A stretch of DNA of 64,000 nucleotides, taken from NCBI RefSeq assembly GCF_947492405.1, contig NZ_CANLMP010000001.1, positions 372,001-436,000 on the forward strand, in the 5' to 3' direction. Below the pieces are notes generated by a model. The model searched no databases. It saw only the letters and a list, made by a program, of their open reading frames with translations, and was not told the DNA's origin. How positions within the stretch are numbered: the first letter of the stretch is position 1; every line of letters starts with the position of its first letter. Both the position numbers and the translations under genes were made by a program. Below, one piece after another: positions 49,865-60,005 of the stretch. The DNA comes from an uncultured Aquimarina sp. Lineage in GTDB: Bacteria > Bacteroidota > Bacteroidia > Flavobacteriales > Flavobacteriaceae.

Positions 49865-51745
49865 TTACGATTTAGTGTATGGAATGGTAAAGTAGAAAAT
49901 TGTTCCTAAATCTTTTTTGCTTTCTAACCAGATTTTACCGCCTAACATTTCGCTATAAGCTTTGGCAATCGATAATCCTATACCGGCTCCTTCTATGGCA
50001 TAGTTGTTTTCAATATCGGCTTGTACAAAACGTTCGAAAATAGCTTTTTGTCTATCTTTGGCAATACCCATGCCTGTGTCTTTAACATAAAATTGTAAAA
50101 ACTCATCTTTTACCTCATAGCCAAACGAAACGGAGCCTTCAGGAGTGTATTTAAGAGCATTCTTTACCAGATTAGTAAGTATGGCATTAAACTTCTCTTT
50201 ATCGGTTTTAATAAGCGCACTATCATCTGGTAAGTGATTACTAAATGATAACTGTAGTTCTTTTCGATCTGCTTCTGGTTTAAAGAACTGATATAAATAA
50301 GTTACTTGTTCATTAATATCTACTTTAGACAGAAAAACCTTTACCTGTCCAGACTCAATTTTAGAAATATCAATAATATCTCTGATGATGTTTAACATAC
50401 GAGCACCACTTTCTTCGATCAAACTAATGTATAATTGTTGTTCATCTCCCGTAAGTATAGGTTCTTTAAGTAATTCTGCAAAACCTAATATACCATTCAT
50501 AGGAGTACGGATTTCGTGACTCATGTTTGCTAAAAAAGCCGACTTAAGACGATCACTTTCTTCGGCTTTATCTTTCATTTTATTGAGTTCTATTTCATAA
50601 AGTTTTAATTCAGTAATGTCTGTTGCGGTTCCTACGTATCCTATAATTTCTTTTTTTTCATTATACTCAGGAATTGCTTGGCCTAATACCCATTTGATTG
50701 TTCCATCAGGACGCAAAAACCTATATTCGGCATGCGATGCATTTCTTCTTTTTGCATCGTCATACCAACCAGATCGTAGTCTTTTTCTGTCTTCAGGATG
50801 CACTGCTTTAAGCCATCCGTCATCCATCGCTTCTTGTTGTGATAAGCCAGCAATTTTGCACCACTTTTCATTTACAAAAGTAGTTTTACCATTTGCTTTA
50901 GTCATAAATATACCAACAGGTGATATGTCTGTAAGTGTTTGGTATCGACTTTCGCTAAGTTGAATAACTTTTTCTGCTTCTTCAAATTTTTGTCGGTAAG
51001 TAAGGGAATGATAAACGTCTTTAAATGTTGAATAGCTGTTTTCTGATACTTCTTTTTGAAAATATTTTATATAAATAGTAAATAATATTCCGTAGTAGAA
51101 ACTCATTACTATTTTGGACGATAATCCAGAAATTAAAACACTGGATATATTACCAGTATTCCAAAACCCTATTACACTAAACAATACGGCATCAAAGGAG
51201 AGGATGATAAGCATTGTTATAAATATTCTTAAAAATAAGGACTGGATATATTTCGAAATATATTCAAAGATAAAAATGATCAAAATCGAATCAATGAATA
51301 GGAGTGTGGTACCATACACTAAAAGGAAAACATTTGTGTTAAAAAAGTCTGATAACATCCTGAATGATACTTGATGCATATTAGAATCTTCTAAATTAAT
51401 TCCAAAAAGTAGTAGAAGAATTACAATCATCAAATTGGCAATTACCAATGCATAAATAAGTCTTCGTGTTAATAAGGCATCTTCTTTAATGTAAAATATA
51501 AGTACAGAAAAAAGAGTGACCGAGAACAAGACAGAGGAGCCAGGAGATACTATAATACCATCATATACTTCAAAGTACATGGTAGTAGCTGTAAATACCT
51601 GAATAAACTGAAACATACCCAGTGCAGTAAATAACAATCCGTTACCGGTAACTTTTCGAAAATGAAATAGAATTAAGACTAAAAAGGAAACAACGAATCC
51701 CTGTAAAAGAAAAATTGATATTTGATAAAAATTAATTGCCTCCAT
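49865..51745 (-). CDS. Membrane PAS-domain sensor histidine kinase
   Basis: A 626-aa sensor. About seven N-terminal membrane helices (residues 1-235) are followed by a short helical linker, a PAS/PAC domain (ISPVGIFMTKANGKTTFVNE, then AEYRFLRPDGTIKWVLGQAI), HisKA with FLANMSHEIRTPMNG (the phosphorylated His), and HATPase with NAILTNLVKNALKYT, VKDTGMGI and GAGIGLSIAKAY. There is no fused receiver and no response regulator next to it. The signal could be a membrane-dissolved compound or a small ligand of the PAS domain. Confidence 0.9.
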   Translation of the reverse strand: MEAINFYQISIFLLQGFVVSFLVLILFHFRKVTGNGLLFTALGMFQFIQVFTATTMYFEVYDGIIVSPGSSVLFSVTLFSVLIFYIKEDALLTRRLIYALVIANLMIVILLLLFGINLEDSNMHQVSFRMLSDFFNTNVFLLVYGTTLLFIDSILIIFIFEYISKYIQSLFLRIFITMLIILSFDAVLFSVIGFWNTGNISSVLISGLSSKIVMSFYYGILFTIYIKYFQKEVSENSYSTFKDVYHSLTYRQKFEEAEKVIQLSESRYQTLTDISPVGIFMTKANGKTTFVNEKWCKIAGLSQQEAMDDGWLKAVHPEDRKRLRSGWYDDAKRRNASHAEYRFLRPDGTIKWVLGQAIPEYNEKKEIIGYVGTATDITELKLYEIELNKMKDKAEESDRLKSAFLANMSHEIRTPMNGILGFAELLKEPILTGDEQQLYISLIEESGARMLNIIRDIIDISKIESGQVKVFLSKVDINEQVTYLYQFFKPEADRKELQLSFSNHLPDDSALIKTDKEKFNAILTNLVKNALKYTPEGSVSFGYEVKDEFLQFYVKDTGMGIAKDRQKAIFERFVQADIENNYAIEGAGIGLSIAKAYSEMLGGKIWLESKKDLGTIFYFTIPYTKS

Positions 51746-51955
51746 AAAACATAATTAATCACCTTTATTTTTCAATAGATGAAGGATATAGTCTTTTTAA
51801 TAATAAAAGCCCGAAAGATGATCAATGTATATAATTCCCTTAGCGGAAATTGATTGTATACGTATTTTTCGAAGATACAAAAGTAATTAGATTTTAAGTA
51901 CTGAAAAAGATTATGTTTTTTAACGCTAAAATTAAGTTGTTGTTAGAGATATTGT

Positions 51956-52597
51956 TTAGATATCTGTTTTAGCTATTTTTCGTCTCCAAAAGGTTACAAA
52001 TAATAAGGTAATTATTGAAGGCGTAAGCCAAATCCATAAAGTACTGGAATTTAATGCAGCTAATAAAAATGCAGTTACAGCAGCTCCATAGGCACCAGAC
52101 ATTTTTCCAATATGATTAGATAAATACGCGGTAGAATTGAGTTTAAAGGTTTTAAATAGTTTAATATCCCTTAAGTTAGCCATAATACCAAATCCTCCAA
52201 AAAAGAAGAACAGGGTGCTTTTAGGAAGCTCCTGTATATGATAATAGATGCCTACACTGATCATTCCTAAGAAGACGAGCCCCATAATGCTGGTAATGAC
52301 TATATCAAGCACTCCTAAAGTATGGTGTTTCTTAAACCGAAGCACTCGGTTTCCTGAAATCACAAGGTAAATTGTGAAAATCGAAAGTAGATGTAGTAAT
52401 AAATTTTCGTGATTAGGTAGCAGTGTAATGGGAATTGCAATTAAAGCACTAACAAACATTGCTGTAGAGAATACGATTCCGGCTTTACGGTGATAAAATT
52501 TACCCTTTTTACCAATAATACTTACTAAGCCTGATAACAACCCAATACCACCAAAAAAAGCATGAATATAAATCAGTACTAGTGCAGTTTGTTCCAT
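51956..52597 (-). CDS. DUF2306-like multi-pass membrane protein
   Basis: A 213-aa inner-membrane protein with about six segments, beginning MEQTALVLIYIHAFFGGIGL. FFGGIGLLSGLVSIIGKKGK, FYHRKAGIVFSTAMFVSALI and LLHLLSIFTIYLVISGNRVL fit the DUF2306 family (His residues in the first two loops and helices). The family is thought to bind heme or act in electron transfer, without proof. I chose the ATG after an in-frame upstream extension. It follows hutG by 51 bp and may be read with the hut genes. Confidence 0.65.
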   Translation of the reverse strand: MEQTALVLIYIHAFFGGIGLLSGLVSIIGKKGKFYHRKAGIVFSTAMFVSALIAIPITLLPNHENLLLHLLSIFTIYLVISGNRVLRFKKHHTLGVLDIVITSIMGLVFLGMISVGIYYHIQELPKSTLFFFFGGFGIMANLRDIKLFKTFKLNSTAYLSNHIGKMSGAYGAAVTAFLLAALNSSTLWIWLTPSIITLLFVTFWRRKIAKTDI

Positions 52598-52648
52598 TAG
52601 GTTACTTATTGTATTGTAAATGTATAAACGAAGGAACAAAAAATAAAA

Positions 52649-53602
52649 TTATGAAGAGGAAATAAATTTCATAATATAATATGCTAACCTGGCAGCTAGT
52701 CTGGCAGTACAATTGTCAATGTCGTATGAGGGGTTTAACTCTACAATGTCTGTACTGATTAATTTACCGGATCTACAAATTTGCTCAATAACAAGTAGCG
52801 CAATATCTACAGAAAAACCAAATGGAGAAGGGGCACTGACACCAGGTGCATACGCTGATGAGAAACCATCCAAATCGATAGTTAAATACACATGATCCAC
52901 TTGGGTTATAAAGTTATCAATAACAGAGCTAATACGATCTTTGTTTTCGATGGTAAAACTCGTATTCTTGATATATTGTACTTCAAGTGCATTGGCAGTT
53001 TCAAATAATTCTTTATTGTTAGATTCTTCTTGAATTCCGAGGCAAAGATATTTGAAACGATCGTTTTCTTTTGCAATTTGATAAAATGGAGTACCAGAAT
53101 TTGCTTCAGTTTTCACTTGTCTTAAATCAAAATGTGCATCCAGATTGATAATTCCGATTGTAGTGTTTGGCTTACTTTTTTTGATGCCATTATAATGTGC
53201 ATATGCTAAATCATGACCTCCTCCCAATATAATATTAAAATGTTTACTGTCAATTAATTGTGATACTTTATTTGAAGTATAGGTTTGGGTTTTTTCTAGA
53301 GCGCTTTCATTACAAAAAATGTTTCCAGCATCTACAATATGAATCTTATGGTCGAAGTGGTTAGATAGTGGTGCCATCATTTTTCTGATGATGTCTGGAG
53401 CTAATGCTGCACCAACTCTTCCCAAGTTTCTTTTAACGCCTTCATCACAAGCATATCCTAAAATAGCAAAATTTATATTTTGATTTTCAGGTAGTTCATC
53501 ATTTTCTAAATCAATACAAGTTACTTTTTCGTGGAGGTATAATTGATCATTAGATGTTCGTCCTGTCCAAATGTTTGTATCTGTTTTTTTATAAATGTTC
53601 AT
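52649..53602 (-). CDS. hutG: Formimidoylglutamase
   Basis: A 317-aa ureohydrolase that splits N-formimidoyl-L-glutamate to glutamate and formamide, the last step of histidine breakdown. The Mn-binding segments of the arginase family are intact: GGGHDLAYAHYNG, NLDAHFDLRQV and YLTIDLDGFSSAYAPGVSAP. The gene is last in the hut order (H-I-U-G) and the 49-bp gap to hutU is free of terminators. The presence of HutG instead of formiminotransferase indicates the hydrolytic route. Confidence 0.93.
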   Translation of the reverse strand: MNIYKKTDTNIWTGRTSNDQLYLHEKVTCIDLENDELPENQNINFAILGYACDEGVKRNLGRVGAALAPDIIRKMMAPLSNHFDHKIHIVDAGNIFCNESALEKTQTYTSNKVSQLIDSKHFNIILGGGHDLAYAHYNGIKKSKPNTTIGIINLDAHFDLRQVKTEANSGTPFYQIAKENDRFKYLCLGIQEESNNKELFETANALEVQYIKNTSFTIENKDRISSVIDNFITQVDHVYLTIDLDGFSSAYAPGVSAPSPFGFSVDIALLVIEQICRSGKLISTDIVELNPSYDIDNCTARLAARLAYYIMKFISSS

Positions 53603-53651
53603 ACGCTAAGATAATGCTGATGTATAAAATATTACACAGGTGTGTTTGTTG

Positions 53652-55655
53652 TTAAAATAATTTATCTAAAATATTATTTTCTAGAATATTAGGTAGTGTT
53701 ACTTTAAGTTCTGGTGTACGTTTCATTTCTCTTTTTATAGCGAATAAAGCTTCTTCATTTCTAGCCCAACTTCTGCGAGATATTCCATTGTTTACATCAT
53801 AAAACAGCATGTTTTTTAGTCGGCGCGAGGCTTCATTAGATCCATCTAATAACAATCCAAATCCTCCATTGATTACTTCACCCCAACCAACACCTCCACC
53901 ATTGTGAATGGATACCCATGTGGCACCTCTAAAGCTATCACCAATCACATTATGGATAGCCATATCTGCGGTAAATTTGCTACCGTCATAAATATTACTG
54001 GTTTCTCGATACGGTGAATCCGTTCCGCTAACATCGTGATGATCTCTACCCAAGACAACAGGAGCAGATATATCGCCTGATTTTATAGCTTTATTAAACG
54101 CCTCAGCGATTTTTGCTCTTCCTTCGGTATCTGCATATAGAATTCTAGCTTGAGAGCCTACAACGAGCTTATTTTGCTTCGCTTCATTAATCCAGGTAAT
54201 GTTATCCTGCATTTGCTGCTGAATTTCTTTAGGAGCAGTAGCTTTAATTTCCTGCATTACTTTTACGGCAATCTGATCTGTAGTATCTAAATCTTCTGGA
54301 TTTCCTGAGGTGCATACCCATCTAAAAGGTCCAAAACCATAATCAAAACACATAGGCCCCAGAATATCCTGTACATAAGATGGATACTTAAAATCAATTC
54401 CGTTTTCTGCCATGACATCGGCTCCGGCACGAGATGCTTCTAAAAGAAACGCATTTCCGTAATCGAAGAAGTAGGTGCCTTTTTCTGTGTGTTTGTTAAT
54501 AGCAGTTGCATGTCTTCTTAAGGATTCCTGAACCTTTATCTTAAAGGTATCTGGATCATTAGCTATCATTTTGTTGGATTCTTCATAGCTCATATCTACA
54601 GGATAATATCCACCTGACCATGGATTGTGCAATGATGTTTGATCAGATCCGAGATGTATATAGATGTTTTCATCATAAAAACGTTCCCAAACATCTACTA
54701 TATTTCCTTTATACGCGATAGAAACTATTTCGGTATTCAGAATTGCTTTTTGTACTCTTTCAACCAAGTGATTTAAGTTGCCGATAATTTCATCCACCCA
54801 GCCTTGTTCATAACGTTTTTCTGCTGCATCAGGATTTACTTCGGCACAAACTGTAACGCATTTAGCAATATTACCTGCTTTTGGTTGTGCGCCACTCATT
54901 CCTCCTAAACCAGCTGTAAGAAATACTTTTCCAGCACTGTCTTCTCCAGGTTTTAATGTTTTTCTAAAAGCATTCATTACAGTAATGGTGGTCCCGTGAA
55001 CGATACCTTGCGGACCAATGTACATATAGCTGCCTGCCGTCATTTGTCCATATTGTGTAACGCCTAGTGCATTGTATTTTTCCCAATCATCCGGTTTAGA
55101 ATAATTTGGAATCATCATTCCATTTGTAACAACTACTCTTGGAGCTTCTTTTGATGAAGGAAATAATCCCATAGGATGACCAGAATACATATGTAGTGTC
55201 TGTTCTTCGGTCATTGTAGCAAGATAATGCATCGTAATTAAATATTGCGCCCAATTCTGAAACACTGCACCATTTCCACCATAAGTGATTAGCTCATACG
55301 GATGTTGTGCCACAACAGGATCCAGATTGTTTTGTATCATCAACATAATTCCTGCAGCCTGTGAAGTGTTTGCCGGGTATTCATGAATGGATCTGGCATA
55401 CATTTTATAATCCGGCATAAATCGATACATATAAATTCTGCCATATTCATTAAGCTCCTCAAGAAACTCTTTTGCTAATTCTTCATGCCACTTTGTTGGG
55501 AAATACCTTAGCGCATTTTTAAGTGCTAATTTCTTTTCTTCAATAGATAAGATTTGTTTTCTTTTTGGAGCTCTGCTTATCTCTGAACTAAGATGTTTTT
55601 TTTGTGGAAGTATTTTGGGAATACCCGCTATGATTTGTTCTTTGAAAGTTGTCAT
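53652..55655 (-). CDS. hutU: Urocanate hydratase
   Basis: HutU converts urocanate to 4-imidazolone-5-propionate with NAD+ as a bound electrophile. AGLGGMSGAQPKAGNIA is the NAD+ loop, FDYGFGPFRWVCTSGNPEDL contains the active-site Cys, and GRDHHDVSGTDSPYRETSNI and GGVGWGEVINGGFG close the active site. The 667-aa length, longer than the E. coli/Pseudomonas type of about 555 aa, is that of the Bacteroidetes/animal-like form with an N-terminal extension. It lies between hutI (54 bp) and hutG. Confidence 0.96.
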   Translation of the reverse strand: MTTFKEQIIAGIPKILPQKKHLSSEISRAPKRKQILSIEEKKLALKNALRYFPTKWHEELAKEFLEELNEYGRIYMYRFMPDYKMYARSIHEYPANTSQAAGIMLMIQNNLDPVVAQHPYELITYGGNGAVFQNWAQYLITMHYLATMTEEQTLHMYSGHPMGLFPSSKEAPRVVVTNGMMIPNYSKPDDWEKYNALGVTQYGQMTAGSYMYIGPQGIVHGTTITVMNAFRKTLKPGEDSAGKVFLTAGLGGMSGAQPKAGNIAKCVTVCAEVNPDAAEKRYEQGWVDEIIGNLNHLVERVQKAILNTEIVSIAYKGNIVDVWERFYDENIYIHLGSDQTSLHNPWSGGYYPVDMSYEESNKMIANDPDTFKIKVQESLRRHATAINKHTEKGTYFFDYGNAFLLEASRAGADVMAENGIDFKYPSYVQDILGPMCFDYGFGPFRWVCTSGNPEDLDTTDQIAVKVMQEIKATAPKEIQQQMQDNITWINEAKQNKLVVGSQARILYADTEGRAKIAEAFNKAIKSGDISAPVVLGRDHHDVSGTDSPYRETSNIYDGSKFTADMAIHNVIGDSFRGATWVSIHNGGGVGWGEVINGGFGLLLDGSNEASRRLKNMLFYDVNNGISRRSWARNEEALFAIKREMKRTPELKVTLPNILENNILDKLF

Positions 55656-55709
55656 ACTTATATGGTGTAATTTCTGATCACATCCGGATCATTGAAATAT
55701 TGTTTTATT

Positions 55710-56960
55710 TTAGTTTTCTGTGTACACTGCATCTCCACGTTTCCAAACCATAGAAGGAGTCAGTTTTCCTTGATGATATACGATTTCGTTATAATGATCT
55801 GTAGAAAAAAGACAAAAATCTGCTAACATTCTTGGAGCAAGTTTACCTCGATCTTCTAGTTTTAAAGCAGCTGCAGCTCTAGATGTAATTCCTGCTAATA
55901 CTTCAGTATTGCTAAGCTTTTGAAAAGTTCCTAAAATACAAGCTTGTGTTAGTAAATCTCCCATAGGTGCAGATCCGGGATTCCAGTCACTTGCAATTGC
56001 CAGAGCACCTCCAGCATCCAGAATTTTTCGCGCCGGAGTGAAATCACATCCTAAACCTATGGATGCTCCTGGTAGTGCTACGGATGTAACATTGCTTTCT
56101 GCTAAGGTTTTAATTTCTGTATCTGTGCTGGCTTCCAAATGATCAGCACTCACTGCATTAACTTTTACCGCTATGTCGCTTCCTCCAGGTGTAAATTGAT
56201 CTGCATGCACGGTAATATCAAATCCCATTTCTATTGCTTTTTCGAAATAAGGTTCTATATCTTCTTTGGAAAAAGCACTTTGCTCAACGAAGGCATCGAT
56301 TCTATTAGTTAAGTTTTCTTCTTTAAGAACGGGAAATAACGTTGATGCCATTTCATCAAGGTACTCCTGATGATTACCATCATAATCTTTCGGTAGCATA
56401 TGAGCAGCTAAACAGGTTGGGATGAGATCTGATTCTAAGTTTAAATTAGCATCTTTTATGGCTCTTAGCATTTTGAGTTCTTCTTTAACAGAAAGTCCGT
56501 AACCACTTTTAACCTCTACGGTGGTAATGCCATTTTTCAGAAGATGATTCGCTCTTTTTATAATGCCGTGACAAAGTTCTTCTTGACTTGCAGCTCTAGT
56601 GTTGGTTACTGTGTCCCAAATACCACCACCTGCATTAGCTATTTCAAGATACGATTTCCCTGAGTTTCTCATAGCATAATCATTAGCTCTGGAACCTGAG
56701 AAACAGATGTGGGTATGCACATCGATAAATCCGGGAAGACAAACATAATTAGATGATAATTCAATAATTTCTGCATCTAGACTACTGGCAACTTCTATTA
56801 AATCAGTGTAATTTCCAATCGAGTGAATGTGTTCTCCTTCGGTTAGGATTCCTCCGTTATGAATTACAGTTAATTCTTCATCTTTTAGAGCCCCTTTTAG
56901 CGGTAATCCATTCATAGAAATGAGCTGTGTGATGGGGCCAATAAGTTTGTACTTTGTCAT
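55710..56960 (-). CDS. hutI: Imidazolonepropionase
   Basis: HutI is an amidohydrolase that opens the imidazolone ring to give N-formimidoyl-L-glutamate. The metal motif GFIDVHTHICFSGSRANDY, TVEVKSGYGLS with the conserved Lys/Ser, AHMLPKDYDG, TVHADQFTPGG and ASDWNPGSAPMG (with the catalytic Asp) are all present. It is 416 aa and full length. It starts 2 bp after hutH ends, so they are translationally coupled. Confidence 0.95.
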   Translation of the reverse strand: MTKYKLIGPITQLISMNGLPLKGALKDEELTVIHNGGILTEGEHIHSIGNYTDLIEVASSLDAEIIELSSNYVCLPGFIDVHTHICFSGSRANDYAMRNSGKSYLEIANAGGGIWDTVTNTRAASQEELCHGIIKRANHLLKNGITTVEVKSGYGLSVKEELKMLRAIKDANLNLESDLIPTCLAAHMLPKDYDGNHQEYLDEMASTLFPVLKEENLTNRIDAFVEQSAFSKEDIEPYFEKAIEMGFDITVHADQFTPGGSDIAVKVNAVSADHLEASTDTEIKTLAESNVTSVALPGASIGLGCDFTPARKILDAGGALAIASDWNPGSAPMGDLLTQACILGTFQKLSNTEVLAGITSRAAAALKLEDRGKLAPRMLADFCLFSTDHYNEIVYHQGKLTPSMVWKRGDAVYTEN

Positions 56961-56962
56961 AA

Positions 56963-58543
56963 TTAATATATTTCAAATTGAGAGGAGAACTTAGTTTCTA
57001 AAGATAAACGCTCTTTATTGGCTACATCATTGGCCAATGTAATGATCGTTTTATTTTTAACAATAGCAATTCCTTTTTCTATATCATTCGCAAAAACACG
57101 ATCTTTTTCTGCAAAAGAAACTTCTTTACGTACGGTTTTGTGAATTTCATCCAAAATAAGACCTGATTTCATCGGTTTTCTAAATTCAAAAGCTTGAGCT
57201 GCAGTTAAAAGCTCTATAGCTAATATTTTTTCGACATTTTCAATCACTCTTAACGCTTTTCTTCCTCCAATGGATCCCATACTTACATGATCTTCTTGCC
57301 CTAGTGATGTAGGTATGCTATCCGCACTAGAAGGGAAGCATAATCCTTTGTTTTCACTGGCTAATGCTGCGGTAGTATATTGTAAGATCATATATCCTGA
57401 ATTAATACCAGTGTCTTCCATTAATAATTTTGGAACGCCAGGAGAATTACCTTCTAATGCTAAATATATTCTACGATCTGAAATGTTTCCTACTTCAGAA
57501 GCAGCAAGACAAGCGTAATCTATTGCCATCGCTAATGGTTGCCCATGAAAGCTCCCTCCACTAATGGTTAACTCTTCATCAATGATGATGGGATTGTCAG
57601 TTACGGAGTTTAATTCAGTTTCGACTAATTCCTTAAGGTGAAGCCAGGCATTTCTGGAAGCGCCGTGTACCTGAGGAATACATCGCAATGAATATGGATC
57701 CTGAACACGATCACAATCAATATGGTCTTCCATAATTTCAGACCCTTTTAGAAGAGACTTCACTCTTGAAGCGACATGGATATTGCCTTTAAAAGGTCGC
57801 AGTTCATGGAGTTCGTTGTAAAAAGGTTTTACAGAACCTTGTAACCCTTCTATCATCATAGCGCCAATAATATCCGCTTGCGAAAGACAACTATGTAATT
57901 TCTCTACTACTTTGACTGCGTGTGCTGCTATGAATTGTGTTCCGTTAATTAAGGCAAGACCTTCTTTTGGACCCAGATCCAAAGAAGTTATCTCTGTTTC
58001 TTTAAATAAAGTTGAAGTACTTATCTCTTTACTATTATATATAACTTTTCCTAAGCCAATTAAGGGTAAGAAAAGATGGGAGAGTGGTGCTAAATCACCT
58101 GAAGCACCTACTGATCCTTGTGAAGGAACTACAGGGATTGCATCATTGTCGATATGCCAAAGTATACGATCCAATGTGCTTTCTGCAATACCAGAATACC
58201 CTTTAGATAATGACTGTAGTTTTAAAATCAACATGAGCTTGGCTATTTCTTTATCAATAGGTTCACCCACACCAACACTATGGCTTTGTAAGATATTAGA
58301 TTGAAGTATTTTGGTCTCTTCTTTAGAGATCATAGTGGTGCACAACGGACCAAACCCAGTATTGATTCCGTAAACCGGATGACCTTTATCTACTATGTTT
58401 TCGACAACCTGATGACTTTTTCTTATTTTTTCTCGAGCAGTCTCAGAAATGATTCCTTTAATTTTTCCTGAAGCTATATTTACCGCTATACCAGCGGTAA
58501 GATAATCTTCTCCAAATCGAAAGTTTGATGATGTTTTAGACAT
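56963..58543 (-). CDS. hutH: Histidine ammonia-lyase
   Basis: HutH removes ammonia from L-histidine to give urocanate. The MIO electrophile forms from Ala-Ser-Gly in GSVGASGDLAPLSHLFLP. Conserved YGINTGFG near the N-terminus, NGTQFIAAHAV, and QVHGASRNAW and NPIIIDEELTISGGSFHG complete the pocket; SSADSIPTSLGQEDHVSMG holds the C-terminal active-site loop. It is 526 aa, and first gene of the operon. A divergent LysR gene lies 85 bp upstream. Confidence 0.96.
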   Translation of the reverse strand: MSKTSSNFRFGEDYLTAGIAVNIASGKIKGIISETAREKIRKSHQVVENIVDKGHPVYGINTGFGPLCTTMISKEETKILQSNILQSHSVGVGEPIDKEIAKLMLILKLQSLSKGYSGIAESTLDRILWHIDNDAIPVVPSQGSVGASGDLAPLSHLFLPLIGLGKVIYNSKEISTSTLFKETEITSLDLGPKEGLALINGTQFIAAHAVKVVEKLHSCLSQADIIGAMMIEGLQGSVKPFYNELHELRPFKGNIHVASRVKSLLKGSEIMEDHIDCDRVQDPYSLRCIPQVHGASRNAWLHLKELVETELNSVTDNPIIIDEELTISGGSFHGQPLAMAIDYACLAASEVGNISDRRIYLALEGNSPGVPKLLMEDTGINSGYMILQYTTAALASENKGLCFPSSADSIPTSLGQEDHVSMGSIGGRKALRVIENVEKILAIELLTAAQAFEFRKPMKSGLILDEIHKTVRKEVSFAEKDRVFANDIEKGIAIVKNKTIITLANDVANKERLSLETKFSSQFEIY

Positions 58544-58564
58544 TATACGCTATTCATTTTTTGT

Positions 58565-58625
58565 GTAGACTAAGATAATATGTATTTTTAATACCTATAA
58601 ATACTAATTTTATCAATAATTAATA
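58565..58625. promoter_or_regulatory. hut/LysR divergent control region
   Basis: In this gap ATATGTATTTTTAATACCTA and TATAAATACTAATTTTAT include several T-N(11)-A dyads of the kind used by LysR proteins. The region must hold both divergent promoters. An exact TAnnTTTG was not found, so the operator position is tentative. Confidence 0.4.
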
Positions 58626-58628
58626 ACT

Positions 58629-59507
58629 ATGGGTTATCAATTAGAATTGCGTCACTTTACATATTTTTTGGCGGTAGCCGAAGAATTACACTTTAGGAAA
58701 GCAGCTGAAAGGCTTTTTATTTCACAACCAGGTTTAAGTAGACAGATCAAACAGATGGAGGAGATTATAGGCGCTGAGCTATTTATTAGGAATAAAAGAA
58801 ATGTAAGTTTGACGGTTGCCGGAGAATATTTGAAAAAAGAAATTGCCTATATATTTAATCATATCGATTTTACCATAAAGCAGACTGCATTAATAGATAA
58901 AGGTAGTGAAGGTGAAGTTAGAATTGGATTTTTGGGCTCAGCCATACAAACGGTTATACCTGAACTTTTGGTGAAAGTTGACAAAAACTACCCTAAAATC
59001 CAGTTTAGTTTGGAAGAAATGTCTAATTACGATCAGGTAAAGGCCATTGTAAGTGATGAATTGGATATAGGATTTGTGCGATTAGCAAGAGTACCTGATG
59101 GAGTATGTATAAAAGCAGTACAAACAGATACATTTTCATTGGTCTTACCAAAAAATCATGTGTTGAATAAAGAAAATTTTAAAAGTGTAGCTCAGGTTGC
59201 TAAGGAACATTTCATATTGTTTTCTTCGGATTATAGTTCTATATATTTTGATAAGATCATGAGCATATGCGAGGATAAAGGATTTACTCCAATCGTGTCT
59301 CATAAATCTGTACATGCGCAAACGATTTTTAGGTTGGTTGAGAGTGGGTTAGGAGTGGCAATTGTTCCGACCTCACTACAATACGGATTTGATCTGGACG
59401 TGAAATTTTTAGAGATTCCTAAAATATCTCAAAAAGCAGAACTGTCCGTTATCTGGAAAGAAGATAATCGTAATCCAGCTCTAGAGAAAGTGTGGGGATT
59501 TCTGTAG
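58629..59507 (+). CDS. LysR-family transcription regulator, probably of the hut operon
   Basis: A 292-aa LysR protein. The N-terminal winged HTH has LRHFTYFLAVAEELHFRKAA and FISQPGLSRQIKQMEEIIG, followed by LFIRNKRNVSLTVAG. The effector domain has VRIGFLGSAIQTVIPELL and ESGLGVAIVPTSLQYGF. It is divergent from hutH, the usual arrangement for a LysR regulator of the adjacent operon. Known hut regulators are mostly HutC or HutP, so control of hut by a LysR protein here would be a less common design. Confidence 0.88.
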   Translation: MGYQLELRHFTYFLAVAEELHFRKAAERLFISQPGLSRQIKQMEEIIGAELFIRNKRNVSLTVAGEYLKKEIAYIFNHIDFTIKQTALIDKGSEGEVRIGFLGSAIQTVIPELLVKVDKNYPKIQFSLEEMSNYDQVKAIVSDELDIGFVRLARVPDGVCIKAVQTDTFSLVLPKNHVLNKENFKSVAQVAKEHFILFSSDYSSIYFDKIMSICEDKGFTPIVSHKSVHAQTIFRLVESGLGVAIVPTSLQYGFDLDVKFLEIPKISQKAELSVIWKEDNRNPALEKVWGFL

Positions 59508-59512
59508 TATAT

Positions 59513-59548
59513 AAAAAATCAGGCTATCTAATAGCCTGATTTTTTATA
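59513..59548. terminator. Bidirectional terminator between the LysR gene and the SnoaL-like gene
   Basis: A perfect 14-bp stem (AAAAAATCAGGCTA / TAGCCTGATTTTTT) with loop TCTAA has T-runs on both strands. It serves both convergent genes. Confidence 0.95.
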
Positions 59549-59554
59549 TTTTTT

Positions 59555-59923
59555 TTATTGAGGAGGCATAGAATAAAAGAATTGTTCTTCTACTATTTTT
59601 CCATTATTCACATTATAGATAGCTAGTTCTTCCATCTGCATCCTTCCTTGTCCTTTAAAAGTGCAATCCATTTTCATTTTACAAGTAAAGTAGTTTTCTG
59701 CAACAACAGGATCAGAAATTTCTCCACCATGAAATTCTTCAACACTAGCATACCAATCTTGACTTTTTTTGGTAACTGCATCTTTTCCGGAAACAATGGG
59801 GTTGGGAGCTCCCGGCATTTCTTTGCTAACTACATTGTCAGCGTACAATTCTTTTAAAGCTTGCATATTTTCGCCCTTTCGGCACAGTTCAACTAAACGA
59901 TTGGCTACTTCTTGTGTATTCAT
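59555..59923 (-). CDS. SnoaL-like/NTF2-fold protein
   Basis: A 122-aa protein with the SnoaL pattern: VANRLVELCRKGENMQALKE, LYADNVVSKEMPGAPNP, GEISDPVVAENYFTCKMKMD, and a C-terminal EQFFYSMPPQ. The Asp/His pair of catalytic SnoaL cyclases is not evident. It has no signal peptide. A 82-bp gap separates it from the photolyase gene on the same strand upstream. The role is unknown. Confidence 0.8.
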   Translation of the reverse strand: MNTQEVANRLVELCRKGENMQALKELYADNVVSKEMPGAPNPIVSGKDAVTKKSQDWYASVEEFHGGEISDPVVAENYFTCKMKMDCTFKGQGRMQMEELAIYNVNNGKIVEEQFFYSMPPQ

Positions 59924-60005
59924 TGGTTTAAAATTTATTGATTTATAATGCTATTAAATTACAAAAAACTTTATTCCATATTTTTAAAGAAATGTTATAT
60001 TTTGA

